Positions 41,565-53,657 of a stretch of DNA of 64,000 nt are shown one piece after another. The translations under genes and the position numbers were made by a program. Position 1 is the first letter of the stretch. Each line of letters opens with the position of its first letter. The DNA is from Rheum nobile (taxonomy: Eukaryota; Streptophyta; Magnoliopsida; Caryophyllales; Polygonaceae). The stretch is taken from the NCBI GenBank assembly GCA_027886185.1, contig WOAB01000530.1, forward strand, positions 496,001 through 560,000, written 5' to 3'. The notes under the pieces are model-generated. The model saw nothing but the letters and a program-made list of their open reading frames with translations, ran no database searches and was not told the DNA's origin.

Positions 41565-42931
41565 ATGGTGAATACCCCATCCACCAACCACGCAGCTAAT
41601 AAAGGTCCTAACGACGGTTCCCGAATTCAGCTGAGGAGTGCTACTCACCAAGGGGATGACGCGGGATCTGACTTGCGTAATAATGACCTGACCCTACGGC
41701 AAGATGTTCATCAGGGACAAGTGGACCCTCAAGCTGCGAGAGAAGTTCCACCTCCTGCCCCGATCGTGTTGGATGCGACGGTCATTGGGCAAATAGTGAG
41801 GTAGGTGGTCGAAGTACTAACGGCCCAGGGGATACCGCAAGCTCAAGCGGCTCTCATTCCCCAAGTTGCAACTAATGTGGTGGGACGGGAAGGTATTGCA
41901 CATCCGGTGGTTCCCGAGAGAAATGACGGGAATTACAACCGGGCATTGAAGACGATCAATTCGATGCGCCTGGATAGCTACGATGGGACCGGGGAACCAG
42001 TCAAGGTTGCCTATTGATTTTCCCATATGGAACCACTGTTCCGAAACGTGGTATGCACCGAGGCTGAACAGGTGCACATTGCTTCGTTACATCTGAAAGA
42101 CGGAGAAAGTGAGTGGTGGGAAGGAACTGGTTTGGATGACCACCCCATAGACTGAGCTGAGCAATGTTCAAGGCCAAGCTCACTGATCGCTTCTTCTCTC
42201 GTGCTATGAGGGAAGAGAAGTTGAATGAGTTCCTCTACCCATAGACTGAAGGACTAAAAGTGTCTGAATTGGCGGTAAAGTTTAATCACTTGCTGCATTA
42301 CGCTAGTTCTGAAGTGCATACTGAAGAACAAAAGATCTGGTACTTTCATGGATGGATAAATCCAAAAATCAAACCTCTGATAGTGCATCACAGTTGCTCT
42401 ACCTTGGATCAGTATGTGGATGCGGCCTACAGAATATAGGTCACGCTGAAGGAGTCCGCCCGAAAGCGGGAGGAACAGAATAAGGCCAAAGGTGGGCAAC
42501 AGAACCGGAAGTTTAATGCATTTAAGCGGCCGACATCGCTCACCAAGTTTGAGAAGTCTGGTCGTGCTAAGACCGAGACGACTCAGTCTGACTCCGCCAA
42601 AGGTTCAGGTTGGAGTAGCGGTGTGATTCAATGCCACAACTGTGGTGAAACTGGGCATAAAAGTTTTAATTGCCAAAAGGAGAAGCGGGTATGTTATAAT
42701 TGTGGGAAGGAAGGCCGCATGCAAACATACTGTAGGCAGAAGGGTCAAGGGCCAACACAATCATATCAGGCCTCAAATGTTGGCAGTAGGCAGAACCCAA
42801 TGTCGGAAGTGTCCGCTTCTGAGCAATCTGTTGCTCGTAATAAAGGCAAGGCGCCTATGGAGTCTTCGGGTCAGGGGCAACGACTCTTCATGATGCGTCA
42901 ATCCAATGAGAATGAGACCATGTACGAGTAG
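41565..42931 (+). pseudogene. Gag of Gypsy element 2, multiply broken
   Basis: Start set at the ATG at 41565 because MVNT matches the gag start of Gypsy 3. Frames with stops near 41802 and 42015 and further breaks near 42155-42440 cover a Retrotrans_gag domain: NYNRALKTINSMRLDSYDG, FSHMEPLFRNV, then remnants of SEWWEGTGL. At the end are two zinc knuckles, CHNCGETGHKSFNC intact and CYNCGKEGRMQTYC with Arg in place of the metal-binding His. It ends at TAG 42929-42931. The capsid protein cannot be made from this copy. Confidence 0.87.
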
Positions 42932-44706
42932 TGGTATTATTTTTGTAAAGCTTTTTAAGAATAAGGAGTGATGACTTGTGTCGATAGTCTCCATAGTTTA
43001 ATAATCTGTCTGTTTGACATTCTGTCAATCGTTTTATGTAATGTTTCGAATAATAAAGAAGTGTTTCCTTGTTCCGGAAATTACTAGATTCGTTACTATT
43101 GCAAAGTTGTTCGTTCATACGAGAATCCTTGAGTGCCAAAAGTAGTACATGTCACGTGTTGATAGAGACTGTTTGGACTCATAAAGGATAGCGTTGGGTG
43201 GGACATGTGTGATTGTTCCCTGCATCATTTGCACTAGTTTCGAGGTCGAAACTATTCATAATAACCCCTCTTTGTTCTTGAAATAATGTCAAGTTGGGCA
43301 TTGACATTATTTGTTCCCTTTTGCTCGAATTCATGAGCATTGTCTCGAGAGGTTAATGTTGTAAGGATTCCTTGTTATGAGGAATTGGTGTGTAGTAATG
43401 CTCTATGGAGTTTGAGGTTATTCCTCATGTGCATACTCTGAGCATTAGATGAGGTGAGTTGTATAAATCATATATTCAAGTGAATAATTGTATAAGAGAG
43501 ATATTTCATAAGGAGTTGGTTTTCTCTAAAATAATCGTACTCTAATACGATCTTGAATAAACTGTAGAACCCAAGAGTTATAATTGTGGGGTTTATAAGT
43601 GAGTGTGCCCATTGGAGGACCAATGGTTAAAGATTTTGGAAAAGCTAAGTGTGTGAAATCATAAGTACTATTTTGGAAGACCTATTTCAGGTTTCGTTAT
43701 GAGGTTTTCTTAAGGAAATGATATAAGGACATAAGAGTATTAAGACGATTAAGTCTTGGGTAAATATTAAATTTCGATAAAGCAAAAGGTTACTTGATTT
43801 GGGTTAATAAATGGTATGAGGACGATTAAGTGTTTACGGATTTATGGGTGAATAACAAACTCAGTCGGAAAAAAAAATTGTTGTAACTTGGGTGGATTAA
43901 TAGTATGGGATAACGTAAGAGTATGGATTTTATCAAATGGACTTGATGAAAATATGATCTATGTCTATTAAGGGGATCATATGACACGTTTCGGGTGAAC
44001 AAAGTGGTTGATTATGGTCGTATAAAATGAATTATTAAATTCATGTTTGGGCAAAAACATGAATAAGATGTTGTGTGGTTAATTGTAAAAAGATTAAGGA
44101 ATCTTAAAGGTCTTATGTTAGAGTTTGATTAATGGAAATTATGTTGTGTGGTTAATTGTAAAAAGATTAAGGAATCTTAAAGGTCTTATGTTAGAACTTG
44201 ATTAATGGAAAGATTTTGGGTTAAGAGATGACATAAGGTCCAAATCTAATTAAGGTAAATAATGAAATAGATGAGATGCATATGTAAGGAGTAAGACGAT
44301 ATGACAATTGGGGATACTAAGTTAGGTTATAAAGAGATAAGGTATGAACTTTGGGAGTCGTTCATAAAAGAGAAAAGTTGGAAAAAAAAGGTGTGTTCTC
44401 AAGCTTAAGGTGTATTAAGATCGTATGATGATTTTGGAGACTATGATTTTAAGGTAATCATGACCTTGTGAGTATATTAAGAGTTGGCACATGAGATAAT
44501 ATATGGAAACAAGACATATGATGAATGTAATGGTTGAGGAAATAGATCGACTTTCCTAGGATTAATTTTGAGTACGAGGTACTTGAGGATAACTAAACTC
44601 AAGTAGAGAGGTTAATGTGGAAATCGATCCCTCGGACTTGGTGGTGTTAGTTTCGGAGTCGAAGTGTTACTTTCGGGGTAGAAACTATTTTTAAGGGGGG
44701 TAATAA
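42932..44706 (+). other. Decayed interior without pol
   Basis: No RT, RNase H or integrase motif in any frame. A tandem duplication of about 73 bp (gttgtgtggttaattgtaaa start; about 44072-44215) is visible. It ends in ttaagggggg at 44691-44700, the polypurine tract. Probably a deletion of pol followed by point decay. Confidence 0.6.
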
Positions 44707-46960
44707 TGTAATAACTCTCAATTTTAGTAGGGGTATTTGGGTAATTTTCAAACTTTCGTTTCGTAGGCAGAACATGTTAGGCATGTCCTGTAACCCTGTA
44801 GGAACCAGTTGAACGTGTTGATATACGTTTAATGAAATATATGGGTCTTAAGTTATTTGGAGGAGTGCTAAAAACCGGAATTTATCAAGGCTCGGGAGCC
44901 GATCAAGGCCAAGAGCCACGACCGCGGCTAAGGAGCCGCGGGCGCGGTTTGGCCTATGGGCAAACCGCGATCGCGGGTATTGTTGCATCGTCTTCTTCCT
45001 CGTCTTTACTGAGACTCTAACAGTTTGGGTGCCGACGTTTCTTCTTCGAGCGGCCTATGTGGGGAGGGGAATCGGTTGGGTGACCCTCTCATTATGTGAG
45101 AGAGCTCCACCTGACCCTATAAATAGGGGGTGAATCCGAGCTTTCTTCACAACCTCCATCTCTCCCTCTTGTGTTAGTTCGGTGTTGGTGTTGTCGTCGA
45201 AAGATTGGTCGTCGCCGGAGTTGGAGTTCCAGCAAAGCGAAGCCAGGAGTGGTGGTGGTGCACACTTGTCCAAGGAGCAAGATCTGAGCCTCGTCGGCGT
45301 TGGTATGGCTCCGTTGTGTTCTTTTAGCTCGCGTCGGGATGGAGTCCCGCGACCGCGGCTCCATCCACCGCGGCCGGGCAGAGACTCGCGACCCCGGCTG
45401 GGCGTGAAACCGCGGACGCGGTTTTGCCCAGTAAGGCCGCGATCACGGCTATGCCATCCACGACCGCGGTATTGGCCATTTTCCTTCGTTTTGCTTCGTC
45501 TTTTCATACCGTATCTAATTTAGGGTTTTGTCTTAAAAACTCGTCTTCGTCGTAGACATCCGTGCTCAGATTCAAGTTTCCAGATCTCGGAACCCAATCT
45601 CTCGTTCGTCTAGACTAAGGCAAGTGGCGGTTCGCTCTTGCTCATTATTCCATGTTTCCCTTGATTATCAATTATTTAATTGTTTAATTAAGTTGGAATA
45701 AAGTTGTTGTTTTGTGTTTGGGAACAGATTTAATAAAATGGTGTGTTAAAATATGGATTTATAATAGGTTGTATATATTGCTAGAAACAACGCTATTATA
45801 TAGTTCAATTTGATATTACCGTAACGGATTTTGATGTGGATTTATATGTGGACTTACATGCTTAGTTAGCACGAGTATTCGTAGGAACGCTATGTACCTT
45901 ACGAGGTCTAGTCATTTCTTTATAACTTTGTATTAGGATGATAAATGCCCTAATGCCTTTGGTCATGACCTACCCCTATCTGAATATAGGTGGTGGTGCA
46001 CTTAGCTAGTGTCAATCTTCGGGATTTGTCCCATGTTCTATATCTCATTGTGAGATTGATGTGGATTAAAAGTCTTAACGTGAATGTACGTTTTTGGAAG
46101 TAATCAAGATAAGTGCTTTTACGCACATAATTAATATACCCTCGGGCGAGGAGTACAACGTGGAAAACGTTCGGACTCTTGTTGGAGTAAGTCCTCTTTC
46201 CAATCTGGATTCGCATTGCGCGGTGAGGTTGGTCGTGGACCCAAATAATCAAGGTCGTGTTTTATAAACTTGTGTGAAAACTTAATGTTCCCAAACAATT
46301 CTTCATATTTTCCTATAAGACTCAATTCCGTTGGAGTCTTCTTTTCGTTGCATGTCTTTTTCTATCATTTCGTGAAAGTTTCGGGTTATGTATCGTTCCT
46401 TCGGTTATTATTCGAGGGACAATGATAGTAAACAGTTACGATCACTAGAACCATTCTGCTTTCACCCTTGCATAATCTTTCATTATACTAACCAACCGGG
46501 TTTTATTCCTTGCATGGTTGGCTGGTGTCATCCGTCCTATACGGCACATCAGTGGTTGGTCCCCGACGATTTGAAGTAACCAATCGAAGAGAAGGCTTGC
46601 AGTTGGAGTTTGCGTTTTGTGAAGTAATATTTCCAAGGCATGTCTGTCTAATTTGAAATAAATGTCTTACATAGTCATGTAATTAGGACTACTTTCAAAG
46701 ATTCTTCCGTTGTCATTTAAAAGTCTCCCGCTGTCAATATACTTTGTTGTAAAACCGTCCTTCTCATTTTACGAGAGGAATCTTAATAAAAGGTTGAGTT
46801 TATTCATTTAAAATGTCTTTCGCTGATTATTCTTTCGTTATTTAATATTTATGTATTTATTTAAGCTTAATTGTTCCGATTAAAGCATGGGGTGACTTTG
46901 GACATTAACGTCTGAGGTCACTGGCGTGTGGCACTACCGACATAAGTCGGGGGTGTTACA
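44707..46960 (+). repeat. 3' LTR of Gypsy element 2
   Basis: Direct repeat of 38514-40862, 95 bases shorter mainly because it has one copy of the segment duplicated there. Only one exact ccgcgatcgcgg remains (44965); others show CG to CA changes (for instance ccgcgatcacgg), which fits deamination of methylated C. Confidence 0.92.
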
Positions 46961-47159
46961 TGACCCTCATACTGAGAAGTGTACTTCCATGCTTCAGTCT
47001 CAAATGGAACCCACTGTCCCCACTGCTCAAACAGAACCACTGCCTCACCCTACCAAAACCCCAAATGATGATGCAAAGGTGGAGCCCCTGGTTGAATCCC
47101 CCTCTGTTGTTGCTTGTGCAAAGGTAGCTGACACAGTTGTTGAAGTGGCTGACCAAGCT

Positions 47160-47243
47160 GATGATTTTGATATGGATGGGGATGATCTTCTTGATGAAGG
47201 TGATGATTTTGATATGGATGGGGATGATCTTCTTGATGAAGGT
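47160..47243 (+). repeat. 42-bp tandem duplication in LINE ORF1
   Basis: Two identical copies of a 42-base unit starting gatgattttgatatggat, encoding the acidic block DDFDMDGDDLLDEG twice in frame. The lack of differences suggests a late duplication. Confidence 0.9.
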
Positions 47244-47564
47244 GATGATCCCTATCCTCTAAGCAACATGGATAACAATGAGAAGTTCACTGATGATGAA
47301 ATCAATGAACTCCTTAAATCTAATAAGGAATCTGATCTTGGTGAAGAGTTACTCTCTGATGAGGCCTTTTCTGAAGGGTCTTACCACTCTATCAACTCTG
47401 TGAAGACTACTACCTCGAGCTCATCCATGGCCAACAAGCTAGGCACTTTGACTGTTCAGAATGCTGCTCTATCCACTTCTGGATCCAATAAGAGGAAAAC
47501 AATTGAGGGGGGTGATGATACTGCCTCCTCCAATCTGATGGGGATCAAGAAACCCAAACTTTAA

Positions 47565-49066
47565 CTCCTTAGTTTCTTATGATTATGTCTAGAAATCTCT
47601 CACTTTTGGCCACTAGGGATCCTTCCTACAGAATTCTCTGGTGTGTTGGTTTAGCTCTCACAAGCTGTAATCTGATGGTGTATCACCCTAGGGAGTTTTC
47701 TCCATATAATCCTTTATACTATCTTACTTATGTCTGTTATTTGCATTTTTTGTGTAACCTCCACACCATCTATGGCTGCCTTCTTGGTGCCATAATGGTT
47801 CTATCAATGTACTCTGTTTTGGTAATTAACTCACTATGTGTTTCTAAGAACTCTTCCTGTGCACCTGTGTTTAGTTGGACTTACTGCACTCAATTACTCA
47901 ATGCTTGCTCTTATAACAGAATGCAAACTCTTTTTCAGGCCTATCCCAACAAGACTATCTCTACTAATTACTTACATCCTCAAATTCAAACTGAGAAGTA
48001 TTTAATTGATATCACCTACTTCTGGAAAGTTGACCAAAGCTCCATCATGTGTCACTATTATTCTTCAAACTCAACACCAGTAAGCATTTCAACTACTAAT
48101 GTGATTCAAAGCATCTATCTGTTTGCACAGCATGTTATTTTTGAATGTTGTACATCACTAAACCATTTAAATACCTTGAACATGCCATATCTCAAGAGGA
48201 GCTATTATGTGGCTGAATTAACTATCAAATTCCCAACAAAACATCAGCACTTGGTATGGAACTGTTGGCTACAAATCCCGAAAGGACATGAGGATTTACT
48301 GCATATAGTTACATGATGCACACCACAAATAAATGCAGATTCTGTTGCTTACTTCCTCATTCTCAATTGGAGTGCAACTGTTAGCATTTGCAATGTCACC
48401 AATTCTGTTATCTGTAGTCATTTGAGTCTAAAAACTTTGACTGCCTTTCCCGGTCATTTTAATTGGTGCACCAATTTCTGCATTCTTGTACTAGCTCCTT
48501 GGTTTGATAATCATTGGCATGTATGGTCCCTTGTACTGCAAGCCTACTCTTTCGATATGTTTATTATTCAATTCATAGACATATATACCACATTTTATAA
48601 GCAGGCACATTACTTAAACAAAAATGGTTTGTCTCGTCATGACTTTTACTAAATGTGACTTTGGCCTTACCGGCTTGTATAAAGTCTCGGCCCCTTATGG
48701 CCATAAAAGCATGGATAACTGCATGATCCTTTCCATCTACAAATCTTTTTGTAACAAGATCACTTTAAATATTATTGTGAGAGATGCCGAGTGGTTTACT
48801 CCTCCTATTCTCGATCCAATCAACTATATCAACTCGTTACCAATTAATATATCTCAACACCATTCCTATAGAATGGCCCCATTGCATTTTAAAAATAATT
48901 TCATTCCACGCTCGCTGAACCCAATCTGAATAAATTCATCAATTATCCCTGGTTCCAATGGAGTATTTTTTATACTACAAAAAGTGAACCCCTAACTATA
49001 GTATTATACTATCCCCATAAAATAGCAAGACTAACTTACTTGTAAAACAATCCCATAGTGTTTTAA
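47565..49066 (+). other. LINE spacer between ORF1 and ORF2
   Basis: 1.5 kb of T/C-rich sequence. One frame, 47579-48316, is open for 245 codons with a hydrophobic, Leu/Tyr/Cys-rich translation but no domain I recognise. Short frames at 48422-48652 and 48624-48929 are likewise unassigned. Either a long spacer or an unknown LINE reading frame. Confidence 0.45.
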
Positions 49067-52000
49067 ATGAAGATAAGCCTTTGGAATTATAGAGGCATTG
49101 GCTGGAAAAACTCTAGACTGATATCGAGTCCTTTTGTAAAATTGAAAAAATACAAATTATGGCTCTAGTTGAAACTAGAACAAACAAAGAACCACAACAA
49201 CTTCTTTGGAGGAAAGCTGATTTTGATAACTTCCACTTTTCACCAGCAGTTGGATTTTCAGGTGGCTTATGCTTCATGTGAAAGTCATACCAACTATATA
49301 ATGAAGTATGTGAACTCTCTCATATTGACCCCCGCTTTATTGCGATTAAATACAAAATACTGGACAAAGCAATTTGTATCATGATGATCTTCATTTATGC
49401 TCCCCAAGAGAAAAAGATAAAGATCACTTCTGGTCTAGGCTAGCAAACTTCGTCTTATAGACAAATCTTCCATGTATCCTAATTGGAGACCTCAACGAAA
49501 TACAAAATAATACAGAAAAGATCGGTGGTGCCCATCTCACACCGTCGAAATTTCTTAGACTAATGAACTTTAAAAATGAATGCGATGTCATTGATATTCC
49601 AACCCAAGGTGGGGACTTCACCTGGAGAAAAAACAGAACGGAGATTGACAATCAATATTCAAAACTAGATAGAACCCTAATTCATGACTAGATTTTACAA
49701 TGGTTCTCATGCATCTTTACAAAAAATCATGCATTCACAACTTCGGACCACTGCCCTATATCCGTTATATTAGAAAACCAATCTCATATCAAAGCTCAAC
49801 CCTTCAGATTTGAGAAAATCTGAACATATCGAAAAGACTTTGAAAATATTGTGAGACAGGCCTCGTGTATCAACACGAGGGGTTCTCACATGTATAACCT
49901 CACCAAAAAGACCTACGTTCTGAAAGTAAGTGCTAAACATTGGAATAAATCAACATTTGAAAATATCTTTAAACAACTAAAAGAAGTGGAGGACTCATTA
50001 ACCTCTATACAAAAAGAAATAATTACCAACCCAGCACAAAACCTCCTAACTAAACAAAACAGATTAATATCGAAAAAGGAAAACCTCCTTTCTTTCCACA
50101 AAAAATATTGGAGTCAACGTGCTAAAACAAAACATATTAAATAAAAAAATATTGGAGGCAGACGGAGTCGAAAGATAATTAGAGAAATCTATACTAATGA
50201 ATAGGGGTGAGCATCGGTCGGGAACCGAACCGAACCGAAACTCCCAAAAAACTGAACCGAAAACCGAATTATATTGGATCGGTTCGGTTCGGTCCGAACC
50301 CGGTTCGGTTTGGCTTAAAAACCGATATACATGAAAATCCTAACTAGTAGTTGCACTTCCATTATTTAGTACTCCGAATGAATTTAATTAAATTAAATTC
50401 CATAAACCAAAAAGTAGACTAAGTTATGAAGTTTAAAAAAATCAATTTAATTCCGTATATATGAGCAATTGGACGTTAATCATGTGAAGAAAGAAGCAGC
50501 ACATGGAAATGACCATAGAAGTTAATATTGTGAAGAAAGAAGAAGAAGCACAATCAATAATGATTCTTCTTGGCCCTTGGCGGTGGAGAACTGGAGGCGG
50601 ATGGTGGCAGGCGATGGCGGTAATCTTGGCGCCGCGGCGATGGATGTTAGGGCGTCGTTCGTCGGGACTTGAGGTGATGGAGGTGGATGGGTGATTTGCG
50701 AAGCAGGCAAGCCGCAAGCAGCAGCCAACCAGGCGCAGCCACTGTAAAGGTCGAAGGAGGAGGCGAGTGTTGAATGAATAGGGTTGAATGATTGAGGGTT
50801 CAAATGAAGGAAGGAAGGTGATGGTCATATGGGCTTTAGTCATACGGCCCAAATAGCAACAACATCATTGTCCACTATCACATTGGCCCACAGTCCACAC
50901 AACCCTTTTTTTTTTTTAAAGAAAACCGGTTTAACTGAACCGAAAATAAACCGAACCGAAAATCAAAACTCAAAAATACTTAAACCGAACCGAATTATTT
51001 CGATTCAGTTTTTTTGGTCCGGTTCGTTTAAAATTTTCGGTTTAACCGAACCGTGCTCAGCCCTACTAATGAAGGCACCATCATAATTGGGTTAGAAAAC
51101 ATTCGTAACGAAATTAGATCAGATTTTGAAAGAAGATTCAAGAAAAACAACATAGACAATAATATTCTCACACAATACCTCACAAACATAAACAATGAAA
51201 TCACCAGCCAAGATAACGCAACACTTACCAAACCCGTCAAAAACGAGGAAATTAAAAATGCGATATTTGGAATTGGCAGCGATAAATCCCCGTGTCCTGA
51301 TGGGATGTCTGCTTTATTCTACCAAAAATACTGGAATATTGTGGGGCATATGATCATTAAAGCTGTTAAAAGCTTATTTCACTCCGGAAAACTCCTTAAA
51401 CAAATAAACGACACCTTTATTACTCTCATTTCAAAATGTGAAAACCCAAACTCCACTAACCACTACAGACCAATCAGTCTATGCTCCACTATCTATAAAG
51501 TAATCTCCAAAATCATGACCGATAGAATAAAATCTATCCTGAATAAATTAATCCACCCCTTACAAGGCGCCTTTGTAGCAGACCGGGCAATACAAGACAA
51601 TATCCTTATAGCTCATGAGATTTTCCATTCCTTCCGGTCCAAGAAAGGAAAGGAGGGATGGGTAGCAATCAAACTCGACATGGAAAAAGCATACGATAAG
51701 ATTGAATGGGAATTTATTCTCAAAGTTCTAGAAAAATTTGGATTTGCCACCCGATTCATAGGGTGGATCAAAGAATGCATTGAAACAGTCTCCTTCTCAG
51801 TGCTCATCAATAACGGACCAACTGATGTTTTTTACCCCCAAAGAGGTCTACGGCAAGGCGATCCTTTATCACCCTTCCTATTCATAATAGGAGCTGAAAT
51901 ACTAGCAAGAAAACTCTAAAACGAAAGCATCTGTAGCAATAATCAAATGGGCTTCCAAATCTATAGAAGAGGGACCAATATTCCTTTTTTATCCTTTGCT

Positions 52001-53174
52001 GATGATATCCTCATCTTTGGTAAAGCCAACCAATCGGCATGCTCCAAAATTAAGACTATAATCGAAGAATATTGTTCCATTTCTGGAAAATATGTCAACT
52101 ACCACAAATCAGCCTTCCAAACTACAAATAACATTTCAACTAACACAAAAAACATCATTCAATCGGTACTGAGTATCCCAAGTACGACATCCCTCGAAAA
52201 ATACTTAGGGTGCCCTATTATCAATGGAAGAGTAAACCATGACACGTTTAGGGATACCATTTTGTCAACCACTAAGCAACTCACAAAATGGAAAGCAAAT
52301 TCACTCTCACAAGAAGGTAGAGCAACCCTGATTAAATCTAACATGGCAGCTAAACCAAATTACATAATGCAAAGTTTCATGCTACCATCCTACATCCACA
52401 AAAACCTTGATACTCTTAATAGAACGTTCTTATGGAATAAAGATCAATCATATAAACCCTTAATAGGATGGGATAATATATGCAAAAAAAAAAAAAAAAT
52501 GGAGGCAATGGCATCAGAAAGACATAAGATATGAACAAAGCATTACAGATGAAACTCCTATGGAAAATTATGGCCGAACCAAACAACATATGGGTCAAAA
52601 TCATCTCCGAAAAATATCTCAAAGACATCAATATCCTCCATTACAATAAAAAGGGAAATCACTCCTAGCAATGGTTACAACTACTCAAACAAAGGAAGGA
52701 ATTCAATTCTGGCCTCCAATGGCTTGTCGGAGATAGAAACTCCATTAACTTCTGGTCTGACAACTGGATATCAGATATTAATCTTAGAAATAACATCCTA
52801 CCACATACAACTATCAACACTAATATTAAAGTAAATGAATTTATCAACAGTGATAAAACATGGAATCACACCAAACTACAAGAAATTCTCTATCCAACTG
52901 TTGTTAACAAAATCCTAGACATACTAATCCCAACACACTCTATTCCTGATAGATTGTATTGGGCCCCAGCAGAAATGGTTGGTTCACTACAAAATCGGCA
53001 TTCGAACTAATCTCTAAACAACAAACACCCTCCAATAACAACCTGGCCTGGATTTGGAAACTTGACACTTACCCAAAGGTACAAAACTTTATTTGGAAAA
53101 TCAGTCACGATGGACTACCCACCAAACAAAGATTAGCCATGAAGCATGTTCCGATTCCCCTTGCTTGCAACTTA
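49067..53174 (+). pseudogene. LINE ORF2 (endonuclease and reverse transcriptase), broken
   Basis: Starts at the ATG at 49067 (MKISLWNYRGIG, typical of plant LINE ORF2). Endonuclease: ALVETRTN, GFSGGLC followed by TGA, GDLNEI, and SDHCPI near 49743. Reverse transcriptase after the hAT insertion: DKSPCPDGMSALFYQKYW, NHYRPISLCSTIYKVISK, IKLDMEKAYDKIEW, RQGDPLSPFLFI, and the catalytic FADD at about 51995-52006, intact. The C-terminal part is shifted by an A16 run (52484-52499). The zf-RVT-like part (LAWIWKLDTYPKVQNFIWK) is cut by the CACTA element. The protein would nick target DNA and prime reverse transcription. Several stops and shifts disable it. Confidence 0.9.
50202..51065. mobile_element. 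Non-autonomous hAT-type element in LINE ORF2
   Basis: 864 bp. Left end taggggtgagcatcggt and, in reverse complement, right end tagggctgagcacggtt form imperfect inverted repeats. Exact 8-bp duplication ctaatgaa at 50194-50201 and 51066-51073. The subterminal zones are full of aaccgaaccg/cggttcggtt motifs on both sides. The middle (about 50560-50700) is GC-richer than its surroundings (tggcggtggagaactggagg start) and might be captured DNA, but no gene source was recognised. Confidence 0.9.
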
Positions 53175-53194
53175 TACTAGTGGAAAAAATCTTT

Positions 53195-53525
53195 ATAGAG
53201 GCGGGTCTTTGGACACTTATTGAGGCGAATACTGTTCGCTTCAACTAAGGGGGCTGCAACAAGTAGAGGCACTTTTTGAGGCGGACATTTTACGCCTCTA
53301 AAAGGACCTTATTGAGGCGGGCCTCCTAAGCCCGCCTCAACAAGTCCCTCACTTTGGCGCCAAAATGAGGGACTTGTTGAGGCGGGCTTCGGAGGCCCGC
53401 CTCAATAAGTAAACATTTGTTGAGACGGGCCTCTATAGGCCCGCCTCAACAAGTCCCTCATTTTGGCGAGAGTATATACTTATAGAGGCGGGCGTATACA
53501 AGCCCGCCTCAACAAGTAGACGCTG
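53195..53525. repeat. CACTA subterminal repeats
   Basis: Many copies of ttgaggcgggc or its reverse complement gcccgcctcaa, several as close inverted pairs (for instance 53312-53340 and 53380-53405). In the family such repeats bind the TNPA-type transposition protein. Confidence 0.8.
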
Positions 53526-53657
53526 AAGATCAAGAACAACATCCATTTCAGAATAGGTTCTTGATTTTATTCACAGAATAATATACAATAAACAACAGAT
53601 TTCATCAGAGTACAGTCAGGTTCTCAACAACAGTTTACATGACAAGTAAAAACAAGT

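Larger units (their letters stand above)
38514..46960 (+). mobile_element. Gypsy element 2, chromovirus-like, gag remnant, no pol
   Basis: LTRs of 2349 and 2254 bp (38514-40862, 44707-46960), start tgtaataa, end gggtgttaca. Exact 5-bp duplication tgacc at 38509-38513 and 46961-46965. The primer-binding site is initiator tRNA-Met type. The 3.8-kb interior has a broken gag and then 1.8 kb without recognisable pol. The purine tract aagggggg precedes the 3' LTR. By eye the LTRs differ by roughly 4-5% in the first 400 bases. Closely related to Gypsy 3 in gag and in the part of the LTR downstream of the TATA box, which places it in the same chromovirus lineage by inference. Confidence 0.93.
35965..47564 (+). 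pseudogene. LINE ORF1 (DUF4283 nucleic-acid-binding protein), split in three
   Basis: ORF1 pieces: 35965-36222, 37591-38513, 46966-47564. The ATG at 35965 (MEKGKPTYSKIL) is chosen because LINE ORF1 proteins commonly start this way. The middle piece has the DUF4283 domain: IWEGRPYHVFGQLI, LDIWIRIPLLHAELCN, and KFVRICVQMDF. A degenerate zinc knuckle follows (GCGNYGDPHH; a Tyr sits where Cys is usual). The last piece is acidic and ends KKPKL, then TAA. The frame continues across both insertions once element and duplication are discounted. A separate frameshift lies between about 38110 and 38190. The protein would bind the LINE RNA. DUF4283 assignment is firm. Confidence 0.85.
35165..53174 (+). 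mobile_element. LINE retrotransposon, interrupted by four insertions
   Basis: Pieces on the + strand, in order: pyrimidine-rich 5' region (about 35165-35964), ORF1 with a DUF4283 domain, a 1.5-kb spacer, and ORF2 with endonuclease, reverse transcriptase and the start of a zf-RVT region. It is cut at 36223 (solo LTR), 38514 (Gypsy 2), 50202 (hAT-type) and 53175 (CACTA). The first three are followed by exact target duplications, so the original LINE order is unambiguous. The true 3' end lies beyond the window, past the CACTA element. The exact 5' end is not fixed; a C run at 35187-35202 lies near it. Confidence 0.88.
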
